Translations under genes and position numbers: made by a program | Shown here: positions 34,636 through 43,960 of the stretch, piece after piece | How the letters are laid out: each line of letters starts with the position of its first letter | How positions within the stretch are numbered: the first letter of the stretch is position 1 | The notes under the pieces: model-generated | The model's database searches: none | The model's input: only the letters and a program-made list of their open reading frames with translations | Told to the model about the DNA's origin: nothing | Assembly: GCA_025965315.1 (NCBI GenBank) | Contig: JAOPXD010000029.1 | Location: 1 to 64,000, forward strand | Length of the DNA: 64,000 bases | Reading direction: 5' to 3' | From: Marmoricola sp. | GTDB lineage: Bacteria; Actinomycetota; Actinomycetes; Propionibacteriales; Nocardioidaceae

Positions 34636-35922
34636 TCAGCTGTCAGGTGCGAACGAGAACTTCTCGCGGGCTGCCGCCTGCCGGGTCGGGACGTGCTCGG
34701 TCGGGACGTGATCCGCAGGGGCCTCGTACCCCTTGAGGATCTGCCGAGCGACTGATTGGCGGTGCACCTCGTCGGGGCCGTCGTAGATACGGGCAGCCCG
34801 CGCCCAGCGGTACATCGCCTCCAGCGGCAGGTCGCTGGAGTACCCGAGCGATCCGTGTGCCTGCAGCGCGCGGTCGATGACGTCGTGCAGCACCTTGGCG
34901 CCGAAGTACTTGATCATCGCGATGTCGGTGCGGGCCGCGGACGAGCCCTGCGTGTCCATCACCCAGGCGGCGTGCAGGGTCATCAGCCGCGCGGCCTGCA
35001 TCTCTGCGGCGGAGTCGGCGATCCAGTTCTGGATGGTCTGCTTCTCCGCGAGGATGCTGCCGTGGGCGTACCGGTACGTGGCACGCTCGCACAGCATGTC
35101 GAAGGCCCGCTGGGCCTGGCCGAGCCAGCGCATCGCATGGTGGATGCGCCCGGGCCCGAGCCGGTGCTGGGCGATCACGAAGGCATTGCCGACACCGCCG
35201 AGCACGGCGTCCGCAGGAACCCGGACGTCGTCGTACCTGATCTCGGCGTGGTTGCCGTACCGGCCGAACCGGGCGGACGGGTCGTCCATGCTGCCGACGT
35301 CGCGGACGATCGTGATGCCGGGCGTGGCCGCAGGGACGATGAACATGGTGGCGCGGGCATGGCTCACGGCTTCCGGGTCCGTCACCGCCATCACGATCAG
35401 GAAATCGGCCACCGAGGCGTTGGACGAGTACCACTTGTGGCCGTTGATGACCCACTCGTCGCCGTCCTGGACGGCACGGGTCACGAGCAGGGTCGGGTCC
35501 GAGCCGGCAGTGTCCGGCTCGGTCATCGAGAAGGCCGAACGGATCTCGCCGGCGAGCAGCGGTTCCAGCCAGCGCTCCTTCTGCTCCGGCGATCCCACCA
35601 GCGCCAGGATCTCGCTGTTCCCGCTGTCGGGCGCCGCGCAGCCGAAGGCCGCTGGCGCCAGCACGCACCTACCGAGGATCTCGTGCATCAGGCCGAGCCT
35701 GACCTGCCCGAAGCCCTGACCGCCGTGCTCGGGGTCGAGGTGCGCCGCCCAGAGCCCCTGCTGCTTGACCTGCTCCTTCATCGGCTTCAGGGCGTGGTCG
35801 ATCGCGTCGATGTCGAGCTCGTCGAGGAGCGACTCGAGCGGCAGCAGCTCGGTGCGGACGAAGTCCCGCATCCACTCGAGCTTGGCCTCGAACTCGGGTT
35901 CGGTACTGAAATCCCAGCTCAT
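34636..35922 (-). CDS. Acyl-CoA dehydrogenase
   Basis: This 428-residue flavoprotein has the family pattern: an N-terminal helical domain (LESLLDELDIDAIDHALKPM), AFSMTEPDTAGSDPTLLVTRA and a substrate-flavin loop with HKWYSSNASVADFLIVM, then a C-terminal four-helix bundle (ALQAHGSLGYSSDLPLEAMYRWARAARIYDGPDEVHRQSVARQIL). Acyl-CoA dehydrogenases oxidise acyl-CoA esters to enoyl-CoA with electron transfer to ETF. Its start overlaps the stop of the phosphotransferase gene (ATGA), and such pairs resemble ACAD10/FadE36-type modules, possibly for 4-hydroxy acids. Confidence 0.92.
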   Translation of the reverse strand: MSWDFSTEPEFEAKLEWMRDFVRTELLPLESLLDELDIDAIDHALKPMKEQVKQQGLWAAHLDPEHGGQGFGQVRLGLMHEILGRCVLAPAAFGCAAPDSGNSEILALVGSPEQKERWLEPLLAGEIRSAFSMTEPDTAGSDPTLLVTRAVQDGDEWVINGHKWYSSNASVADFLIVMAVTDPEAVSHARATMFIVPAATPGITIVRDVGSMDDPSARFGRYGNHAEIRYDDVRVPADAVLGGVGNAFVIAQHRLGPGRIHHAMRWLGQAQRAFDMLCERATYRYAHGSILAEKQTIQNWIADSAAEMQAARLMTLHAAWVMDTQGSSAARTDIAMIKYFGAKVLHDVIDRALQAHGSLGYSSDLPLEAMYRWARAARIYDGPDEVHRQSVARQILKGYEAPADHVPTEHVPTRQAAAREKFSFAPDS

Positions 35923-37010
35923 CTGGTGCCTCCGTCTGGTTGCAGGGTCACGTCGGTGGTGAAGTCCTGGGCGCGCTCGATCAGCGAGCAGGCGACCACG
36001 TGAAACATCTCGCCGAGCGCGAGGTCCGCCTTGCCGGCGCAGGCACGGGCGTAGGTGCCCTCGAGCACGATGCCGAGCTTGAAGCCGGCCAGCGCGGCGT
36101 ACCAGTGGATCGCACCGAGGTCGCGCGTCGAGTGCTCGGCGTACCGGGCGACCAGCTCGGCACGGGACGCGAGCCCGCCTTCTCCGGCGAACTTCTGGGC
36201 GAGCACGTCCACCGGCGAACCGTCACCGGACGGCCAGGTCACCAGCAGCCAGCCGAGGTCGAGCAGCGGGTCGCCGATGGTGGCCATCTCCCAGTCCAGG
36301 ATGGCGGCCAGCTCGGGCCCCTCGGTGTCGAAGAGCAGGTTGGCCACGTGGAAGTCGCCGTGCAGGATGCCCGGCCGGTACGTCGTCGGCAGCCGGGCGG
36401 TCAACCAGTCGGCAAGGTCGTGGACGCCGGGCAACCCGGTGGCTGGGTAGCCGTCGAGTGCGGCGTAGGACTCGAGCTCGCCGAGCCATCGCGGGACCTG
36501 CCGCTCGAGGAACCCGTCTGGTTGTCCGAAGTCCGCCAGCCCGACCGCCTCGGGGTCCACCGCGCCAAGAGCAGCCAGGGCCTCGACCGCGCTCAACCCC
36601 ATCCGGTGCCGGGTGGCGGCATCTCCGGCATGCAGCGCAGGTAACCCGTTGGAAGGATTGAACCCGTCGATCGACTCCATCAGGAAGAACGCCGATCCGC
36701 CCATCACCGATTCGTCGTCGCAGGCCGCGATCAGGGCGGGGGAGCGCACCTCGCGTCCCGTCAGCGCGGTGAGGATCCGAGCCTCGCGACGCAGGTTGTC
36801 GTTGCTCCTGGGGCGCAGGTGCCGCGGTGGTCGGCGTAGGACGTAGGTGTGGCCGCCCCGGTTGAAGCGGACCAGCAGGTTCTGGGTACCGCCCGTGAGG
36901 ACGGCGACCTCGTCGAACGACCCGGTCGGCAGTCCTTGCCCGTCCATCCAGGCACCGAGGGCCGGGAGGTCCACCAGGCCACGCATGGCTGGGTCGAGGT
37001 CAGGTTCCAC
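35919..37010 (-). CDS. Phosphotransferase (APH/ChoK-like) of the ACAD10 type
   Basis: This 363-residue kinase-like protein has VLRRPPRHLRPRSNDNLRREARIL, the catalytic ILHGDFHVANLLF (HGDxxxxN) near residue 215 and the metal-binding ILDWEMATIGDPLLDL (DWE) near 240. In animals and bacteria such kinases are fused or linked to acyl-CoA dehydrogenases and can phosphorylate hydroxyacyl-CoA before dehydration. Here it precedes the dehydrogenase in the same operon. The specific substrate is unknown. Confidence 0.85.
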   Translation of the reverse strand: MEPDLDPAMRGLVDLPALGAWMDGQGLPTGSFDEVAVLTGGTQNLLVRFNRGGHTYVLRRPPRHLRPRSNDNLRREARILTALTGREVRSPALIAACDDESVMGGSAFFLMESIDGFNPSNGLPALHAGDAATRHRMGLSAVEALAALGAVDPEAVGLADFGQPDGFLERQVPRWLGELESYAALDGYPATGLPGVHDLADWLTARLPTTYRPGILHGDFHVANLLFDTEGPELAAILDWEMATIGDPLLDLGWLLVTWPSGDGSPVDVLAQKFAGEGGLASRAELVARYAEHSTRDLGAIHWYAALAGFKLGIVLEGTYARACAGKADLALGEMFHVVACSLIERAQDFTTDVTLQPDGGTR

Positions 37011-37047
37011 GAAGTCAGTCCTCCTGCTGGTCGGGGGGATGAGCGGC

Positions 37048-37455
37048 TCAGCGCAGCACGCCGACGATCAGGAGCACGGTGGCTGCGACCATCACCGGAG
37101 CCAGGGTGACCAGCAGCAGGTCGACGGCGTGCTCCTTGGTCGGCGACGCCCGGTGCTCGCCCGTCGCGCCGGGGGCGAACTGGTGGCCCGCTCCCCAGAG
37201 TGCGCCGAGCTGGGTGGCGAGCCAGTTGGCGTAGCTGCTGTACGCGAGGAGTACGACGGTGACCACCTCCCAGGCGTGGGACAGGTTCAGCTTCGGCCAC
37301 AGCAGACCGACGACGATCAGGAACGGTCCGTTGGTCATTCCCACCAGGTGGCTGGAGACGCCCATCCGGGGGTTCTTGAGGACCGGGATGGCCAGGCCCG
37401 TGAGCAGGCCGAGCAGGAAGAGGACCAGGCCGAGGGTGAAGAGGAGATCCTGCAT
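37048..37455 (-). CDS. Hydroxylaminobenzene mutase-like membrane protein
   Basis: ATG 37455 gives 135 residues with four hydrophobic helices. The N-terminal stretch LFLLGLLTGLAIPVLKNPRMGVSSHLVGMTNGPFLIVVGLLWP closely resembles hydroxylaminobenzene mutases (HabA/HabB), which rearrange hydroxylaminobenzene to 2-aminophenol. Many such homologues have other or unknown roles. A GTG at 37464 would add three residues. It lies 37 bases upstream of the phosphotransferase gene on the same strand. Confidence 0.65.
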   Translation of the reverse strand: MQDLLFTLGLVLFLLGLLTGLAIPVLKNPRMGVSSHLVGMTNGPFLIVVGLLWPKLNLSHAWEVVTVVLLAYSSYANWLATQLGALWGAGHQFAPGATGEHRASPTKEHAVDLLLVTLAPVMVAATVLLIVGVLR

Positions 37456-37480
37456 CCCGGTCACGCTAGCCCTGGAACGC

Positions 37481-37669
37481 CTACGCCGTCACTGGTGGAG
37501 CAGGTGGTGCCGGGCTAGCGTGCCCGAGGATGTGCTCGCGGGTCGGGACGTGCGTCCCGTGGGCGCCGCCGTGATCGCGGGCGTGCGCCTGGACCTGGGC
37601 GACCAGGTCGTCCTCGTCGGTGGCGATGATGGGTTCGCGGCAGCGTTTGCAGATCGTGGTCACAGTCAT
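37481..37669 (-). CDS. DUF1059-like small protein
   Basis: ATG 37669 (MTVTTICKRCREPIIA) yields 62 residues. A CxxC zinc-ribbon-like pair (CKRC) is followed by ATDEDDLVAQVQAHARDHGG, which resembles the DUF1059 core, and a Pro/Ala tail. The track's longer minus-strand frame to 38287 is a shadow of the TetR gene. It is the first gene of the minus-strand operon and diverges from TetR, so the TetR protein may control it. Confidence 0.6.
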   Translation of the reverse strand: MTVTTICKRCREPIIATDEDDLVAQVQAHARDHGGAHGTHVPTREHILGHASPAPPAPPVTA

Positions 37670-37682
37670 GGATTTTACGATA

Positions 37683-37717
37683 CATAGTGTCGTGGTCCAT
37701 GCATAGTGTCCTATACT
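37683..37717 (+). promoter_or_regulatory. Direct repeats and -10 of a leaderless tetR promoter
   Basis: CATAGTGTC occurs at 37683-37691 and again at 37702-37710, 19 bp apart, in the 54-base gap between the divergent genes. TATACT (37712-37717) follows and is 7 bases before GTG 37724, so the tetR message probably starts at or next to its GTG. The repeats are candidate TetR operators. Confidence 0.55.
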
Positions 37718-37723
37718 GGCATC

Positions 37724-38296
37724 GTGCCCAAGCTGTGGAGCCAGACCATCGAAGGCCATCGGGCCGCCGTCCGGGACGCGACCTTGGACGCGACCGCCGC
37801 GCTCGTCGCCGAGCGGGGTCTGTCGTCGGTCACCATGTCCGAGGTGGCGAGCAGTGCCGGGATCGGTCGCGCCACGCTCTACAAGTACTTCCCGGACGTC
37901 GACTCGATCCTCACTGCCTGGCACGAGCGTCAGGTCGGCGAGCACCTCGCGCGGCTCACCGAGATCCGGGAGCGCGGGACCGACGTGCACGGGCAGCTCG
38001 TCGAGGTCCTGACTGCGTTCGCCTTCATGAACCGCGGTCCGCACGACGACGAGGTCTCGGCGCTGCTCCACCAGGGCCGATACGTCACCACCGCGCACCA
38101 ACGGCTGCACGGCCTCATCGAGGACCTGATCGTCGGTGGTGTGGGTGCTGGTGACCTGCGCGCCGATGTCCCGCCGACCGAGCTCGCCAGCTACTGCCTG
38201 CACGCGCTCGCGTCCGCAGGCAGTCTGTCCTCGAAGGCGGCGGTCCACCGGCTGGTCGGCGTCACTCTGGCCGGTATCACGGCGCAACGGTCCTGA
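37724..38296 (+). CDS. TetR-family transcriptional regulator
   Basis: GTG 37724 (MPKLWSQTIEGHR) is chosen because a -10 box overlaps the track start 37706. The 190-residue protein has the TetR helix-turn-helix (ATAALVAERGLSSVTMSEVASSAGIGRATLYKYFPDVDSIL) at about 20-60 and a C-terminal ligand-binding helical domain. It diverges from the DUF1059 / mutase / phosphotransferase / acyl-CoA dehydrogenase genes and probably represses them. Confidence 0.88.
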   Translation: MPKLWSQTIEGHRAAVRDATLDATAALVAERGLSSVTMSEVASSAGIGRATLYKYFPDVDSILTAWHERQVGEHLARLTEIRERGTDVHGQLVEVLTAFAFMNRGPHDDEVSALLHQGRYVTTAHQRLHGLIEDLIVGGVGAGDLRADVPPTELASYCLHALASAGSLSSKAAVHRLVGVTLAGITAQRS

Positions 38297-38305
38297 ATCC
38301 TGCGG

Positions 38306-39385
38306 TCAGCCTGTCGCCTGGTTCATGGGCTGGAGCAGCCGCGGCATCCTCGTCGCACTCACGAGCACCGTGAACTCGACCACCGCCGGCGGCGTGAGCG
38401 GTAGCCGCGAGCCGGCTGCCGTCACCACGATGGTTTCGCTGGCGAGGAACTCACCGGTCCTGGGGTCGGCGAAGATGACCAGCTGTCTCCCGGATGTCAG
38501 ACCAGGAGCAACGAACGCCGCGGCGGGTCGGCCGAGGCGATCAGCAGTGGTGCCGAGGTACTCGATGCCCTGGGTGGCGGCGAGCGAACGCCAGAGCGCA
38601 GCAGCCAGGCGAGGCGAGACCACCTGGTGCTGGTAGCGGCTGACGATGTCGGCCGCGACGCAGGAGGACGAGCTCGGACAGTCCTTCGCGGTGCCCGTCG
38701 GCGCAGGCAGTTCCGTGCTGGTCGACCGGGACCCTTCGAGCGGAAGGCTGAGCCGCCCGTCCCCGTCCAGCGCGCGGCCGTGACCCCGGACCAGGATCAC
38801 CGTGCCGTCGGGGCGCACGTAGCGGCGGGTGATCGTCGGCACGAAACGGGTCGACGTCCGGTGAGTGGTCGCGCTGCCCGGCAAGGTCCAGCTGTCGGTC
38901 TGGATCAGCTGGAAGTGCCCCGTTCCCGATGCTGGTTGTCGAGCGATCGCACGAGCGAGCCGGATCAGCCAGGGGCCGGCAGCCGTGCCCGTGAGGGTCG
39001 GGGTCGTGGCGCTGGCCAACGTGAACGTCGCCATCCGCGGCGTCGGAACGGTCGCGCCGACGGCTTCCTGGTGCGGCGGGCTGACCGGACTGCGCGAGCC
39101 GACCACGACGAGAGTTGCACCCACGACGCTGACCGCGACGACGCTTCCGACCGTCAGGACCCGGCGCCAGGGCAGTCGCTGCCGAGCGCCCGTGCTCGTC
39201 GGCGTGGTTCTTGCGGCGGGCGGCGTCGCGACGATCCGGTGAAGGGCGTCCGACGCGGCGGCGTCCGTACGGCGCTGCTCCTCCTCGGTCAGGGTCTGGT
39301 CCGGGTGCAGCCCGAGCTCGGCGAGGAGGTCGCGCACCTCGCGTTCCAGATCGCTGTCCGCAGGGTCGTTGGTGGGGTCAGTCAT
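38306..39385 (-). CDS. Anti-sigma-like membrane protein (CU044_5270-like)
   Basis: ATG 39385 (MTDPTNDPADSDLER) overlaps the sigma factor stop by 8 nt and gives 359 residues. A cytoplasmic N-terminus of about 85 residues with a basic RQRLPWRR segment precedes a single hydrophobic helix (VLTVGSVVAVSVVGATLVVV). A large extracytoplasmic domain follows, with two Cys residues (DCPSSSSC) that may form a disulfide. The layout matches proteins encoded beside actinobacterial sigma factors. It probably restrains the sigma factor, but no zinc anti-sigma motif is present. Confidence 0.7.
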   Translation of the reverse strand: MTDPTNDPADSDLEREVRDLLAELGLHPDQTLTEEEQRRTDAAASDALHRIVATPPAARTTPTSTGARQRLPWRRVLTVGSVVAVSVVGATLVVVGSRSPVSPPHQEAVGATVPTPRMATFTLASATTPTLTGTAAGPWLIRLARAIARQPASGTGHFQLIQTDSWTLPGSATTHRTSTRFVPTITRRYVRPDGTVILVRGHGRALDGDGRLSLPLEGSRSTSTELPAPTGTAKDCPSSSSCVAADIVSRYQHQVVSPRLAAALWRSLAATQGIEYLGTTADRLGRPAAAFVAPGLTSGRQLVIFADPRTGEFLASETIVVTAAGSRLPLTPPAVVEFTVLVSATRMPRLLQPMNQATG

Positions 39386-39890
39386 CGCTGGCTCCCTCGA
39401 CCAGTCTGCGGAGCGACGTGCGTGCACGTCTGAGTCGCATGCTGACGGCTCCCGGGGTGGTCTCCAGGATCTCGGCGATTTCCGCGATCGTGTACCCGCA
39501 GATGAGCAACGAGATTACCTCCCGCTCCTTCTCGGGCAGCTTCGCGAGGGCGTCGCGCACCCTGGCGGACTGCTCGTTGCGTTCTTCCGGCGACTCGACC
39601 ACCGTGGGCCGGACGTCGTGGTCGGCCTGGACCGCGTGGGCCAACCGCAGGCGGCGACGGTGACCGCGCTGGGCGTTGCGCAGCAGACCCTCGCAGATCC
39701 GGTACGCCAGGCTCTCGAGCTGCCGTTGCTCGCGGGCGTTCCCGGGAGCAGGAAGGTCCTTGTCCCAGATGGAACGAAGGGCCTCGACGGCGATCTCGTT
39801 GGCGGCGTCGACGTCGACCCACCTCTGGTTGAAGCGCATCAGTCGCGGGCGCATCTGGTGGAAGAACTCCTCGAACCTGCCGACGTCCAC
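39378..39890 (-). CDS. ECF-type RNA polymerase sigma factor
   Basis: This 170-residue protein starts at GTG 39890. Region 2 is divergent (FEEFFHQMRPRLMRFNQRWVDVDAANEIAVEALRSIW). Region 4 is clear (LAKLPEKEREVISLLICGYTIAEIAEILETTPGAVSMRLRRARTSLRRL). It is followed by the overlapping membrane protein gene, a normal sigma/anti-sigma arrangement. Confidence 0.85.
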   Translation of the reverse strand: MDVGRFEEFFHQMRPRLMRFNQRWVDVDAANEIAVEALRSIWDKDLPAPGNAREQRQLESLAYRICEGLLRNAQRGHRRRLRLAHAVQADHDVRPTVVESPEERNEQSARVRDALAKLPEKEREVISLLICGYTIAEIAEILETTPGAVSMRLRRARTSLRRLVEGASDD

Positions 39891-40004
39891 CTAGCCAGTC
39901 CTTGCCGTCGGTCCGAATCGTCGCCGTCACGCTAACGGACCGACAGGGGGTGGTGGCGACGTTGGAGGGGTTATCCACAGGGGCAAATTCGCACAGGGTC
40001 GGTG

Positions 40005-41219
40005 CTACCGCCTCAGTGCCTCGGTGGGCTCGATCCTCGCCGCCCGGGAAGCCGGGTAGAGGCCTGCGATCGAGCCGACGCCGAGGCCGATCGCCGGGGC
40101 GAGGAGCGCCAGCTGCGGTGACATCACCGCTGTCCAGTGCCGCGCCAACGAGACCGCGAGGATCACCAGGATCCCGGCACTGGTTCCGACCAGACCCCCG
40201 ACACCGCCGAGCACGGCTGACTCACCCATGATCTGCGCGCCGATGTGCCGGGGCCGCGCTCCGAGCGCGCGACGAAGGCCGATCTCGGCAGTTCGTTCGA
40301 CGACACCGACCAGGGTGGTGTTGGCGATCCCGACAGCGCCGACCGCGAGGCAGATGAGGGCCAGGACGACCAGCAGAGCATTCAGGTCGTTACCGACCTG
40401 GTCCCGCAGCGACCGCGGGTCCGGGGGAGGAGTCACCGAGATCGCGTGCTCGTCGGTCGGGTCGAGCGCAGCCGGGATCTCACCGGCGACCTGGGACGCA
40501 GCGCCGTTCCTGGTGGCGACGACGACCGTTGCCGCCGTCTTGGCGCCCGGACTACCCCAGAGAGCCTGCGCGGTGCCGCGCGGGATGCTGACCGACAGCA
40601 GCAGCTCAGGATCCCTGACCGAGCTGCTGATCACGCCCACGACGGTGAACGGCACGTCCTGGATGGTGATCGCTGGTTGCGTGGTCAGGGTGGTGATCCC
40701 GAGCCGTTTCGCCAGGGCGGCGCCGATCACGGCCACCCGTTGCCGGGCTCGGTCGGCGAAGGCGTCGTAGAACCGTCCCTGGGTCACCCGTGGCTGGACG
40801 GCTCGCCAGGCTCCGGCGGACACGGCGTACACGTCCGCGGTGCTGAGGGTCTCGGCCGTGGGACCGGCCCCGACCTGGTCCGGACTGACGTCGAGATGCC
40901 AGATCGTGCCGGCGCCGACGATGCCGTGGAGGCGTGCCAGCCGCGCGTCGGTGTCGGACGGGTAGGGAAACGGACCGGAGTCACTGACCCGTGCGTCGGT
41001 AGCAGTGACGGTGGTCGCGCTGAGCGCGTCGAAGGCGCTGCTGATCTGCCCCGACGCCGTGTTCGCCAGTCCCACGACGGTGACGAACGTCCCGACCCCG
41101 AGAACGACGCCGAGCGCCGTCAACGCTGATCGGCCCGGTCTGGCGACGAGCGAGGAAGCGCATTCGGCGATCAGCTGGCGCAGCGTCAACCGGGACGGCT
41201 CGATCGCCCAGGGCCGCAT
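40005..41219 (-). CDS. ABC transporter permease, MacB/FtsX type
   Basis: This 404-residue protein has an N-terminal helix ([25 protein letters not shown]), a large extracytoplasmic domain (about 45-270) and three C-terminal helices, the MacB/FtsX topology; the last parts contain [30 protein letters not shown], a motif typical of the family. It overlaps the ATPase stop by one base (TGATG). With the ATPase and the adaptor it should form an exporter that acts from the outer face of the membrane. Confidence 0.88.
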   Translation of the reverse strand: MRPWAIEPSRLTLRQLIAECASSLVARPGRSALTALGVVLGVGTFVTVVGLANTASGQISSAFDALSATTVTATDARVSDSGPFPYPSDTDARLARLHGIVGAGTIWHLDVSPDQVGAGPTAETLSTADVYAVSAGAWRAVQPRVTQGRFYDAFADRARQRVAVIGAALAKRLGITTLTTQPAITIQDVPFTVVGVISSSVRDPELLLSVSIPRGTAQALWGSPGAKTAATVVVATRNGAASQVAGEIPAALDPTDEHAISVTPPPDPRSLRDQVGNDLNALLVVLALICLAVGAVGIANTTLVGVVERTAEIGLRRALGARPRHIGAQIMGESAVLGGVGGLVGTSAGILVILAVSLARHWTAVMSPQLALLAPAIGLGVGSIAGLYPASRAARIEPTEALRR

Positions 41220-41911
41220 CAGTCGACCTCGGTGAGGTTGCCGTCGGTGATGGCGACGCGTCGCTGCGCGTGTGCGGCGACCTCGGGATCGTGGGTGATG
41301 ACCACCACCGTCTGTCCTGTCGCGTGGACGTTGTCGAGGAGTCCGAGCACGGTGGCGGTGTTCCCGGAGTCGAGGTTCCCGGTGGGCTCGTCGCAGAGCA
41401 GCAGCTCCGGGTGGTTGATCAGGGCGCGGGCGATGGCGACGCGCTGTCGCTCGCCGCCGGAGAGCCGTGACGGCGGTGCCTCGAGCCGATGGGCGAGCCC
41501 GACGCTGGTCAGCGTCCGCGCTGCTCGCGCGGCGAGCTCGGCGGTGGGCTCCGTGCGGTGCTGGTAGAGCGCCCCGAGCATCACGTTCTCCAGCGAGCTG
41601 CGCTGGTCGAGGAGGTGGAAGGACTGGAAGACGAACCCGATCAGCTGCGCGCGACAGGCCGCCCGGTCGCGTTCGGCGAGGCCGGAGACGTCGACCCCGG
41701 CTAGTCGGTAGGTACCGGCGCTGGGGCGATCGAGCAGGCCCAGCAGGTTGAGCAGGGTCGACTTCCCCGAGCCCGACGGGCCGATGATCGCCAGGTACTC
41801 ACCGCGGGGGATGCGCAGGTCGATCTGCTTCAGCGCTCGCACCGGCGGTGGTCCCGGGTAGGTGCGCTCGACGTCGATCAGCTCGACAGCCGCTGGCTGC
41901 GTCGTCGTCAC
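41219..41911 (-). CDS. ABC transporter ATP-binding protein, MacB/LolD type
   Basis: This 230-residue ATPase has Walker [17 protein letters not shown] (about 38-53), signature [15 protein letters not shown] (about 145-159) and Walker [14 protein letters not shown] (about 165-177). EPTGNLDS is characteristic of the LolD/MacB/FtsE group. It overlaps the adaptor gene upstream by 4 nt and the permease gene downstream by 1 nt. Confidence 0.93.
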   Translation of the reverse strand: MTTTQPAAVELIDVERTYPGPPPVRALKQIDLRIPRGEYLAIIGPSGSGKSTLLNLLGLLDRPSAGTYRLAGVDVSGLAERDRAACRAQLIGFVFQSFHLLDQRSSLENVMLGALYQHRTEPTAELAARAARTLTSVGLAHRLEAPPSRLSGGERQRVAIARALINHPELLLCDEPTGNLDSGNTATVLGLLDNVHATGQTVVVITHDPEVAAHAQRRVAITDGNLTEVD

Positions 41912-43011
41912 CGGGTCCCCACGATGACGTTGTCCCCGGGTCGGACCGCGCCGGCATGGGCCGGCCGGATCTCGGCGTACCCGCCTCCGGTGGTCCCGAT
42001 GGTGACCGTGACGTCGTCAGAACGCCCGTGGCGGTAGACCACGACCTTGGCGTTGCCGTCGCCACCCATCGAGATCGCGCTCACCGGCACCGCCAGCACG
42101 GCGCCGTTGCTGGAGCTCGCCGTGATCGCGACCCGTACGTCCTGGCCGGCCCACGAGGACGGCAGCGGCTTGTCCGGGGTGATGATCGCCTGCCCGGCGT
42201 TGCCGTCCGTGGCCGGGACGAGCTTGGTGATGGTGCCTCGCGCCGTGCGGTCGAGCAGCTCGGCGGTCAGCTCGACGTCGGCGCCGAGCCGGATCAGATC
42301 CGTCGCCGCCGGCTGCCGCTCGACGAACACGACCAGCTTCCCGGCGGCGATCTCGGCCGTCGCCTTGCTGGCGTCCTGGCCGAGGCTGGCGTCCATCGCC
42401 ACCACGGTCGAGGTCGCCGCATTCACGTAGTCGACGGCTGACATCGGCAGTCCGCCGCCGGTGGGGTGGTAGCCGTGGCTGGAGTACAGGGTCCGTACGC
42501 CGGCAGCGGTGGCGTCGCCGTACGCGCCGACCGGGTCGGTGTCGCCGTACCCGGTGCGCCTCAGCGCACGTTGGAGCTGCGTGACATCGGGACCGACGTC
42601 GCCGGGATGGAGATCGCGGTAGGCCGGGATCCGGCCAGGCAGGTAGAAGACAGGTTGACCGGAGACCTCCAGGACGACGTCGCCCGGCGCGAGCTCGGAG
42701 CCCGCCCGGTTCGGAAGCCTGGTGATCAGTGCTTCGGTGACGCCGGCCGGTGGTTGTGCAGGAACGGCGTTGACGGTGGAGAGCGACCCCACGTTCCCAC
42801 GGGTGATCATGCCGGAGGAGACCACCCGCATCTCGGCCGGCGCCGTGATCACACTGGGCGGCGGAGCGGAGGATGCTGCGGCCACCTCGGCAGGCGATCT
42901 GATCCAGTGCGATGCCAGGAATCCGCCGGCGGCAGCGATCACGGCGACAGCGACGATCACCGCGAGTCCGCGCGTCCGGGGAGCGATCGGCTCAGGTTCA
43001 GCCCTTGCCAT
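41908..43011 (-). CDS. Adaptor (HlyD-like) protein with peptidoglycan-binding domain
   Basis: This 367-residue protein has an N-terminal membrane helix (LAVIVAVAVIAAAGGFLAS), an outer domain with VLEVSGQPVFYLPGRIPAYRDLHPGDVGPDVTQLQRALRRTGY (PG_binding_1 repeat at about 120-170), and strands typical of a periplasmic adaptor. In actinobacteria such proteins accompany MacB-like ABC pairs. It probably links the exporter to the cell wall. Overlaps both neighbours. Confidence 0.8.
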   Translation of the reverse strand: MARAEPEPIAPRTRGLAVIVAVAVIAAAGGFLASHWIRSPAEVAAASSAPPPSVITAPAEMRVVSSGMITRGNVGSLSTVNAVPAQPPAGVTEALITRLPNRAGSELAPGDVVLEVSGQPVFYLPGRIPAYRDLHPGDVGPDVTQLQRALRRTGYGDTDPVGAYGDATAAGVRTLYSSHGYHPTGGGLPMSAVDYVNAATSTVVAMDASLGQDASKATAEIAAGKLVVFVERQPAATDLIRLGADVELTAELLDRTARGTITKLVPATDGNAGQAIITPDKPLPSSWAGQDVRVAITASSSNGAVLAVPVSAISMGGDGNAKVVVYRHGRSDDVTVTIGTTGGGYAEIRPAHAGAVRPGDNVIVGTR

Positions 43012-43960
43012 GGAGCACCGCCGTGGCCTTCTTCAGCGCGGCCCGGATCTTGTTGCTCTCCTCGGTCAGCGCGAGCTGGTTCTTCTCGATCGCGTCGTGC
43101 TGGTAGTCGACGTCGACCTGGTGCCACTGCGGGACGAGGTCGATCTTGTCCTTGCATCCGATGTCTGCGACCGCGGTCCTGATCTCGGTCGAGGACGCAG
43201 CTGATCCTGGCGAGCGGTCGAACGACGGGTCCACCGGCGTCTGGTACTGGTAGCCCTGCTTCGCCATGCAGGTCGACCACCGGACGAAGAGCCGCTGGAC
43301 CCGGGGGTCGGCCTTCGCGTGCTCGTACGCCGCGATCCTCAGGCCCTGCGCCAGCTCGTCCTTGACCTGGGCGTCCGGGCTTCCCCACAGCCTCGAGCGT
43401 GCGTCGCCGAGACAGCCTCCGGGCGGGATGGTGAGTCCGCCGAGAGTGCCGGGCGACGTCCAACCACCCGGCGGCGGTACGACGGAGCCGTCCTTGTTGC
43501 CGGTGTAGACGAACTCGTACGTCCTGCTCCCGCTGGGCATCGCGCTTGCCTGGCTGCTGCCCGGGACGACCTCGGGCAGGTAACCGTTCGCCCGGGCCTC
43601 GGTCAGGTCGTCGACCCCGTACAGGTGCGCGTCCGACTCCTGCTGCTCGGCGATCATCTCGTCGCGGTTGAGCGCCGGGGTCGACCTGGGGAAGCCGAAC
43701 CTGACCATGCAGTCGCCGGCGAGCTGGAACTGCGCCTCCTCCATCGTGTACAGGTTCGATCCACTCAGCTCGTAGGCGACGAGCGGCGAGGTGAACGACG
43801 GCAGGTCCGACGGCAGCCGGGTGGGCGTCCTCCTCGGGGGCGCCGCCGAGGGGCTGCCGTTGGACGAAGGCGCCGGCCCCGCCGGTGCGCAGCCGGAGAC
43901 GAGGACGGCACCGAGGACGACGAGGGTCGCAGCGGCGACGCGGCGTGTCACCGAAGCCAC
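42998..43960 (-). CDS. Lipoprotein of the exporter operon, unknown
   Basis: This 320-residue protein has a signal peptide and lipobox VLVSGC (about residues 19-24), a Pro/Ser-rich linker and an extracytoplasmic domain with several Cys residues. No family recognised. It overlaps the genes on both sides by 13-14 nt, which ties it to the sigma factor and the exporter. It could be a substrate-binding or sensor component. Confidence 0.72.
   Translation of the reverse strand: MASVTRRVAAATLVVLGAVLVSGCAPAGPAPSSNGSPSAAPPRRTPTRLPSDLPSFTSPLVAYELSGSNLYTMEEAQFQLAGDCMVRFGFPRSTPALNRDEMIAEQQESDAHLYGVDDLTEARANGYLPEVVPGSSQASAMPSGSRTYEFVYTGNKDGSVVPPPGGWTSPGTLGGLTIPPGGCLGDARSRLWGSPDAQVKDELAQGLRIAAYEHAKADPRVQRLFVRWSTCMAKQGYQYQTPVDPSFDRSPGSAASSTEIRTAVADIGCKDKIDLVPQWHQVDVDYQHDAIEKNQLALTEESNKIRAALKKATAVLHGKG

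Noticed and set aside
34756-36003. 415-residue plus-strand ORF
   Set aside because: It is antisense to the acyl-CoA dehydrogenase and has the Val/His/Gly-rich composition of a high-GC shadow frame.
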